DNA from: Cunninghamia lanceolata
Lineage: Eukaryota; Streptophyta; Pinopsida; Cupressales; Cupressaceae
Direction: 5' to 3'
DNA length: 64,000 nt
Assembly: GCA_027924645.1 (NCBI GenBank)
Contig: BSBN01000252.1
Location: 2,914,001-2,978,000 of the forward strand
Shown piece by piece: positions 58,111 through 64,000 of this stretch (positions are counted from its first letter, which is position 1; each line of letters opens with the position of its first letter). Below the pieces are notes generated by a model. It was given only the letters and a program-made list of their open reading frames with translations. It made no database searches and was not told the origin of the DNA. The position numbers and the translations under genes are program-made.

Positions 58111-60397
58111 GAACCAGACCCTTAGTAGGGGTTATAATTTTCCCATAATTCTACCCTATGCTAATGATAAGTTTGTACCTCTCACTACAGATTTTATTGA
58201 AATTTATGAGGATATTTTGGAATATCTACATGCTTACAATGGGCTCCAATGAAATCATCACAAGAAAGAATACTCCTTGATACCTTATCTTGGTGATCAT
58301 TGTAGGTATGAGATGAATGTTCTAGAAATTAGCCAGGATATTTTAGAATTATCTCAAGCTCCCCTACAATTTTAAGAATGAAACACTTCCTTTATTGAGT
58401 TCATTATTGAGATAAACATAAGAACTTTTGTTAAACCAAGAAAAATAAAACTAGGTTTTGATTGTACTCTAGCACTCCGCATAGACATCCACACACTATG
58501 CTAGCATCTGAGACAACAAGCTTCATCTTTTGGTGCCAAGTTCTATTATTTATACTATTTACAATTTTGATTCTAATTTCTTGATTATGTATTTTAGTTT
58601 CTTATAAATTAGCATTTTCCAACCCAACTCATATTTAATGTAGTATAGAAATTAAAGGAATCACTTTTTCTATATTATAGCAATATCATAAGTGGCCTCC
58701 TGAGTCAAAAGTGTTTGAAAATCTTGAATATGTTGTTCTAGATTTTTAATTTGGGAGACAAGGGTCTTAATGGATTCTCAAGATCAAAGTTTGATTCTAT
58801 GTTTGAAAAGGTCATGGTTGACATAGAAGGTATTGTGGTCAATCTCAGAAGAAGGATTTCCTAAATAGGTAATGTTGTGCTAGTAGGATCATATGAAAAT
58901 GCAGGGATGTTAATTGTCATTGTGGTCATGGTGGAAAAAGGTTGAGATTTAGACACATTTCTATAGCTTCTTTGCACAATGTTTTTAGAATGAGAATACT
59001 AGGTCATAAAGCTCATAACATTCGTGAGAGCCTAAAACACACAGTGTAATATGTTTGGTCAATAAATCAAAAGGTTTTGAAAAGTTGTTTCATGTCAGGT
59101 TCACCAAAGATGTGAATGATGGAAAAAGATCTCTAGTCTATTACATTTCACTCTTAATTAAAGTTGATTTATAAATTAGATTAAAACTTCCTATGATTAA
59201 CCTAAATCTTACAAATACAAATTGAATATGGATGATTTCATAGAAACAAAATTCAAGAAGTAGAATGAAACATGTAACAAAACCTGATACTAAAATCTAG
59301 GAGCCTCAGCCAAGGATGTCAGTACGTCGTGTGAATGTCTTCACCTTGCTCTATCATTTGTACGATACAATATGATTAGTAGAGTCAAGTAGTTCTTTAT
59401 ACCTTCCCATTGAGTTTCTATTCTACCTATGTGATTTTGCAATCAACCTAAAAAACAAAAAAGAGGAAAAGACACAAGTGTAATATCAAGATAGACAGAT
59501 AAACTATAAAAACTATGAATGATAAAATTGATAGGAATGACAAATTAACAACTTGCAAACCTCTGTGCATTTGATTTTCTTTAAAAAACCTACTTCTGAG
59601 AGAGAGAACTTTTAGGACTACTAAGGAGCTTGCCAGGAATGGTCAAACCCTTGCTTTGGACTTTTGACCTTTGTTGGCAGGGAACAAGACATGCACTAGA
59701 ACTTATCGCAAGTGCAGTGCAGAGGTCAGGGCCGACATGAAAGGCAGGAATTAGGTTGTTTTGTAAGGGACACATCCCTATCCCACTGTATATGTAATAT
59801 ATAAGATATAAGTAAGATTAGAGATGTAGAGATAGATGAAGATAAGAGTACAGAGTAGAGACTTAGACTTGCCATTTTGTATATGATAATGATATAAATA
59901 TATAAGGAGATATAAGGATTCTAGTTAAAGACTTTTGTGCATATGAATGTGAATGACTAAAGTATCTATGTTATAATTCTACCGCTTTATGTGATTACTC
60001 ACTATTGTTTTTTATTATTCTGTCACTGTCACATTTGGGATATAAATAGACTTAGAAACATGACCTAGGCTCAGATCTCCAGACTATGTCCTTTTAACAT
60101 TTTCTTGCCAACATTTGGTTATGTTTTTAGGACCCTAGATAGAACAGTGAAGAATAGATAAATAGGAACAGGAAAATGAATCTAGAAGGTGAAAAGAAAA
60201 GTGACAGAATTTTTTTTATGATTTGCAGAAAATTCTCTTAGGACCTACCCTTGTGAGAGGGGGGCAGGAACCTAAGTGGATGACAAATTTGGAAGGGGGA
60301 AAGGATCTGAACATACCTACAAAAGGATGTAACCATTCAAGTTAAGTCAACCATGGGATACAAAAAAGATTAATGAAAAAACATATCTAAAACACCC
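58111..60397. other. Decayed non-coding DNA, possibly an LTR and leader
   Basis: AT-rich, no frame with conserved content. Lying directly before a gag frame, the right half may be the LTR and leader of that element, but I could not find a primer site or LTR boundary. Confidence 0.35.
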
Positions 60398-62295
60398 ATG
60401 GTAAAAGGGGATAACAAGAAATTAAGGAAAATTAGTGAAGCAATACAAACCGGAATGGAAATGAGCATGGAAGAAAAGAGACTAAAACAAACTCAGGAGA
60501 GGCAAGAAAGATACTGCAAAAGAATGGAAAAGGAGGAGAAATAAGGAAAAGATATACTAAGAAAGTTGCAGAAGAAAAGGGAGAAGATAAGTGCGCCAAC
60601 GTGGGTGCAGCTGAACAAATAGATACAACAAATTTCATGATAGAAGAAGAGTGTGCCATAAGGGCTATTGCAGAAATAACAGAGATTGATAAAAATGAGA
60701 ACCTAGAACCCATAACACTACATATTGATAAGGCCAAAGAGATGCTTATAAATCTAGAAGGAAGTATTACTGGTTATGACGATTCCAGAAGGACATGGGA
60801 AGAGGACTATACCAAAACTCTAACCCTACCACAATCAGGTAAATCACCAGACATTCACCCTAACCTCACTAATGTCTAGATTAGGATCAATGAACAATGG
60901 GAATCAATAATGAACCCCATGAAAAATCTTCAACATTTAAATTTTCATGGGGAATATATGGATTATTTGGTGAATCAGAGTGTGATAAAAATAGGAGAAA
61001 GAGGAGTAGATGTGGTACCATATAACATTGATTTAAGTAGTCCAAGATACTCAAGAGAACCGTTATTAAGAACTAACAAAAGGTCACTAACAAACAAAAA
61101 GATATCCCCTACAATGAAATGACAATTTGAAAAGAGACAACCCCATGACCAGAAGTCACCCCAAGTGCCCTATAAATCAAGAAGAATTTCCACATAAGAG
61201 CAAAACAAAGAGATAGATACACAAAATAAAGTGAAGAAGAAATCAGAAAGACTTGCGAAGAAATATTAGGAAAGGAATACTTTGACATACAATACAAAGA
61301 GATAAGGGTAGAGAAGGAAAACCCTTAGCACAAAGAAAAAATAAGAAGCAACAAAACAAAACAAAGCAAACACACCTCAAAGAGGTTAATATATAGAAAA
61401 CACAAAAGATGGATTCACCAATTAGGCTGCCAGTGTTTGGGAAAGATACCATAGAAGTGCAGCAAAACATATATTTGTATTAGAATCTACGTGGCAAAGG
61501 AAGAATGTAACATAGGACTGGACCAAGCTATTTAATTTTGTCAGAACCCTAAGAAATGAAGCATTGAATTGGTATAGAAAGACATGTCCTAACCATGAAA
61601 AATCATGGGATGAGATCAAGAAAGCATTCCTAGATAATTTTGACTCACCAGAGATACCTACTAAAGGAGTAAGCAAAATGCGAGACATGATCATGAAAGA
61701 GGGAGAATCTATTGAGGACTTTCACAAAAGATTTAAGGAAATCACCCGCAAGCTAGAAGAACCATTGACAGAGAAGCAGAGGATCGAATGGTTTATTTCA
61801 GGATTAAGTCCTAACATCAAGACATCTCTAGATGGTAAAGAATTCAACTCATATTTAGAAGCGATGACTCTGGCATGCCACATAGAGTCACAAACCCAGC
61901 ACAGAAATGATAAAACTAAGGAAAACATGGAGATAGAAAAACTTAAATTAGAATTGGAACAACTTAAACTCGAGCAAGAAATCCTAGCACGAAAAGAGAT
62001 ATTGAACATATGATGCTCCTATTGTATGAAAGGACATCTACGGAATGAATGCTTGATGATAAAATGTGAAAGGAAGGCTACTGCAATGAAGGTAGACATG
62101 AAGATAATACCAAAACGGAATAACACACTTTATTGCAGTAAATGTAGAGACTGGGATGACCATGGGACAAAAGACTATCCATCACAACTCTTCATCCTAA
62201 GGGAAGATGATGATGATCATGAACCATGGTGCAATGCACACCACAATAATAAAGAAGATAACCACAACATGGCCTATGTAAAGGGAATGGTATAG
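60398..62295 (+). pseudogene. Ty3-gypsy-like gag with coiled coil and first zinc finger region
   Basis: Starts at ATG 60398 (MVKGDNKKLRKISEAIQ) with a charged helix, then a frameshift near 60535. The frame 60541-61122 is unrecognised. A second start-like segment (61409, MDSPIRLPVFGKDT) leads to the gag core: EALNWYRKTCPNHEKSWDEI, ESIEDFHKRFKEIT and a C-terminal Leu/Glu coiled coil (IEKLKLELEQLKLEQE). A partial CX2CX4HX4C knuckle follows (CSYCMKGHLRNEC, near 62014-62052). Stops near 60877 and many in 61123-61563. It may be one long gag or two fused pieces. Confidence 0.65.
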
Positions 62296-62388
62296 AGACC
62301 CTTATATATCTAGAACCATGGATACAAAGCTCCTAATTGGGCCAATCAGAGGAATGCTAATACATTACATATTACAAGCCCAAATTAC

Positions 62389-62703
62389 ATGAACAACTAT
62401 GAAGATAGAAGCCAATATAATGGATATAGAGGAGGTAGAGGCCACATAAGGAGTAGGAGAAGAAGAACTGATGCAAGTTGTTACAAATGCATAAAACAAG
62501 GACATTTTGCAATTGTGTATTGGGGAGATAAGAAGAAACAATGTATATTTTGCGGTGGTGCAAACCATGATTTATTTACCTGTGACAAAGCTCAACAATA
62601 CTTTATAAATTCACCTACTCAATCAAAGAGTGATGAGCTACAAGGATTTAACTCACAAAAGGGAGCTCAGATAATAAGGAAAATACCTAAAGAAATAGCA
62701 TAG
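62389..62703 (+). pseudogene. Nucleocapsid zinc knuckles of the same element
   Basis: Arg/Gly-rich stretch (YNGYRGGRGHIRSRRRR), then CYKCIKQGHFAIVYW, a knuckle lacking its last Cys, and CIFCGGANHDLFTC, an intact CX2CX4HX4C. Same frame as the gag core. The pattern of an extra knuckle fits the minus-strand gypsy relic at 11054-11170. Confidence 0.68.
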
Positions 62704-63180
62704 GCAACCAGAAGGTGCCATAAGAAAAATAAGTATGAATTAGAGAATACAGATGATGAAACATCAGAAGAAGAATATTATGACAATAAACAAACCTACA
62801 AACAAAAAAAAATATAAGGAAAAAGAAAAACAAAACCAAATTTGTGGTAGTTACAAGGCAACGAACCAACACCGCAAAGTTAGAAAACAGTGACACTAAG
62901 ATAGAAGAAGAACAGGAAGAAAATATGTTCTTCCCTAATAAAAACCAACATGACAAAATTATGGAGCAATCAAAACAAATAATATCTAGAGAAAAAAATA
63001 AATAAAAACAAACACATTTCTTTTCAGAAGAAGTACTAGCACTCAAACAATTGTCACAATTAACAAAACAACATAACTTGATTGACAAGTTAAAACAATT
63101 TTGTAAATATTGGAATAAGGAACAAGGTCAAAAACCACAAATTCAAAAAAAGGGAAAGACTGAAAGGAAATAGAAAACAA
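62704..63180 (+). other. Lys/Glu/Asn-rich linker, broken
   Basis: Low-complexity charged translation (for example EEEQEENMFFPNKNQ) with stops. No domain. Connects nucleocapsid to protease. Confidence 0.45.
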
Positions 63181-64000
63181 GACCATTAATGATAAATGCC
63201 CATATAAACCATCATAAGATTAGATAGGTTATGGTGGACTTGGGTGCAAATGTGAATATGCTACCAAAAAGAGTATGGGAAAATTAGGAAGACCAACATT
63301 CGTAGAAACACATGGTACAACATTAGCCTAGTAGATGGGACAGCCATGCCTACATTAAGAACCTGGAAGAAGGTAGACATGAACATAATGGGGATAAAAC
63401 AATTGGTAGACTTTGAGATAGTAGCAATGAAGGAACCATTTGATTCCTTCAACGCACTATTAGGTCTTCAGTGGTTTGTTAATGCAAATGGGATTGTGGA
63501 CTCAAGAAAAGAAGAAATATCATTCACATACAATAATAAAATAGTACATATACCCTTAGGAAGACACATGGATGAATCATATATAGAGGAACTCAATCAA
63601 GAAAACTACACAGATGATTCAAAACAACTATACTCTATCACAAAGCTGCCCAAATATGAATCGATAGAAGAACCAAATTCTAAGGGAGAACTATAGATAG
63701 AAAGTGATAATTACAACATAGATAGCGAAGATGTACTAGAGGCCTTGATGCAAAATGAACTGGAGTTGAAAACCTAGAGGGTGGCAGGATTTTGCAGGAT
63801 ATTTATGGTTAAGATTACAGATGAATCCTTGCCGCAAACTACCGCACGAGCAATGTAATTACAACAGAAAACATATGTGGTAGATCAGAACACCACCTAG
63901 ATAACACATCTCAAAGTTTATAACTCAATCACATAATGAAAGGAATCTCCCACATTAAACTCCCAAAGTTTTTAGGAGTAGGAAACCTAGAAAATTATCG
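63181..64000 (+). pseudogene. Aspartic protease of the same element, runs off the window
   Basis: The active site reads VMVDLGANVNMLPKRVWE (about 63229-63282); relatives have DSGA or DLGA. After a frame change near 63290, VDFEIVAMKEPFDSFNALLG and LQWFVNANGIVDSRKEEI form the C-terminal part, with LLGLQW in place of LLGRPW. A stop lies at 63694. No reverse transcriptase is reached by 64000. Confidence 0.65.

Noticed and set aside
60398..64000. Endogenous plant pararetrovirus
   Set aside because: The gag core, coiled coil and DLGA protease could suggest it, but no movement protein or coat-protein-style Cys motif is visible and a gypsy-type gag explains the data better. Sequence beyond 64000 would settle it.

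Overview
The window looks like intergenic DNA from a large, repeat-rich seed-plant genome. It is AT-rich, almost wholly made of LTR retrotransposons, and full of Ty1-copia and Ty3-gypsy (including chromodomain) protein remains. A gymnosperm would fit the scale and the 2-kb LTRs, but the sequence does not prove this. I found no host protein gene, tRNA, rRNA or CRISPR array. Every long reading frame I could identify is retroelement-derived and broken.

Layout. 1-6118: minus-strand Ty1-copia element, its 3' LTR cut by the window edge, inserted in the integrase region of a decayed minus-strand Ty3-gypsy element of Tat/Athila type (6119-13611). A solo LTR (8397-9468, TSD CTAGT) splits the protease of that gypsy element. 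13841-19151: coding-free LTR element (called LARD-1, minus), inserted in a minus-strand element with one unfamiliar long frame (20898-19152). 21308-25900: AT-rich LTR-like debris with two GC-rich blocks.

25907-54607: a large host element (LARD-3) with a rearranged 5' end, a proline/serine-rich broken frame carrying a G-patch-like motif, and a 3' LTR. Inside it sit a chromodomain gypsy element (outer, 31594-47260, TSD TTATC), which itself holds a second chromodomain gypsy element (inner, 37054-45793, TSD TAATG), and a second coding-free element (LARD-2, 47728-53506, plus) related to LARD-1. 54613-64000: degraded DNA with a gypsy RNase H relic and a gag-protease relic running off the end.

How it fits together. 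Target-site duplications and rejoined reading frames give a clear insertion order. Hand-counted LTR divergence agrees: inner gypsy about 1.7%, LARD-2 about 2.7%, outer gypsy about 3.6%, copia about 3.7% over 298 bp, LARD-1 about 5.5%. The most unusual material is the LARD-1/LARD-2 family: no gag or pol, a GC-rich island near the primer-binding side, and four exact copies each of the polypurine-tract octamer AGTGGGAG.
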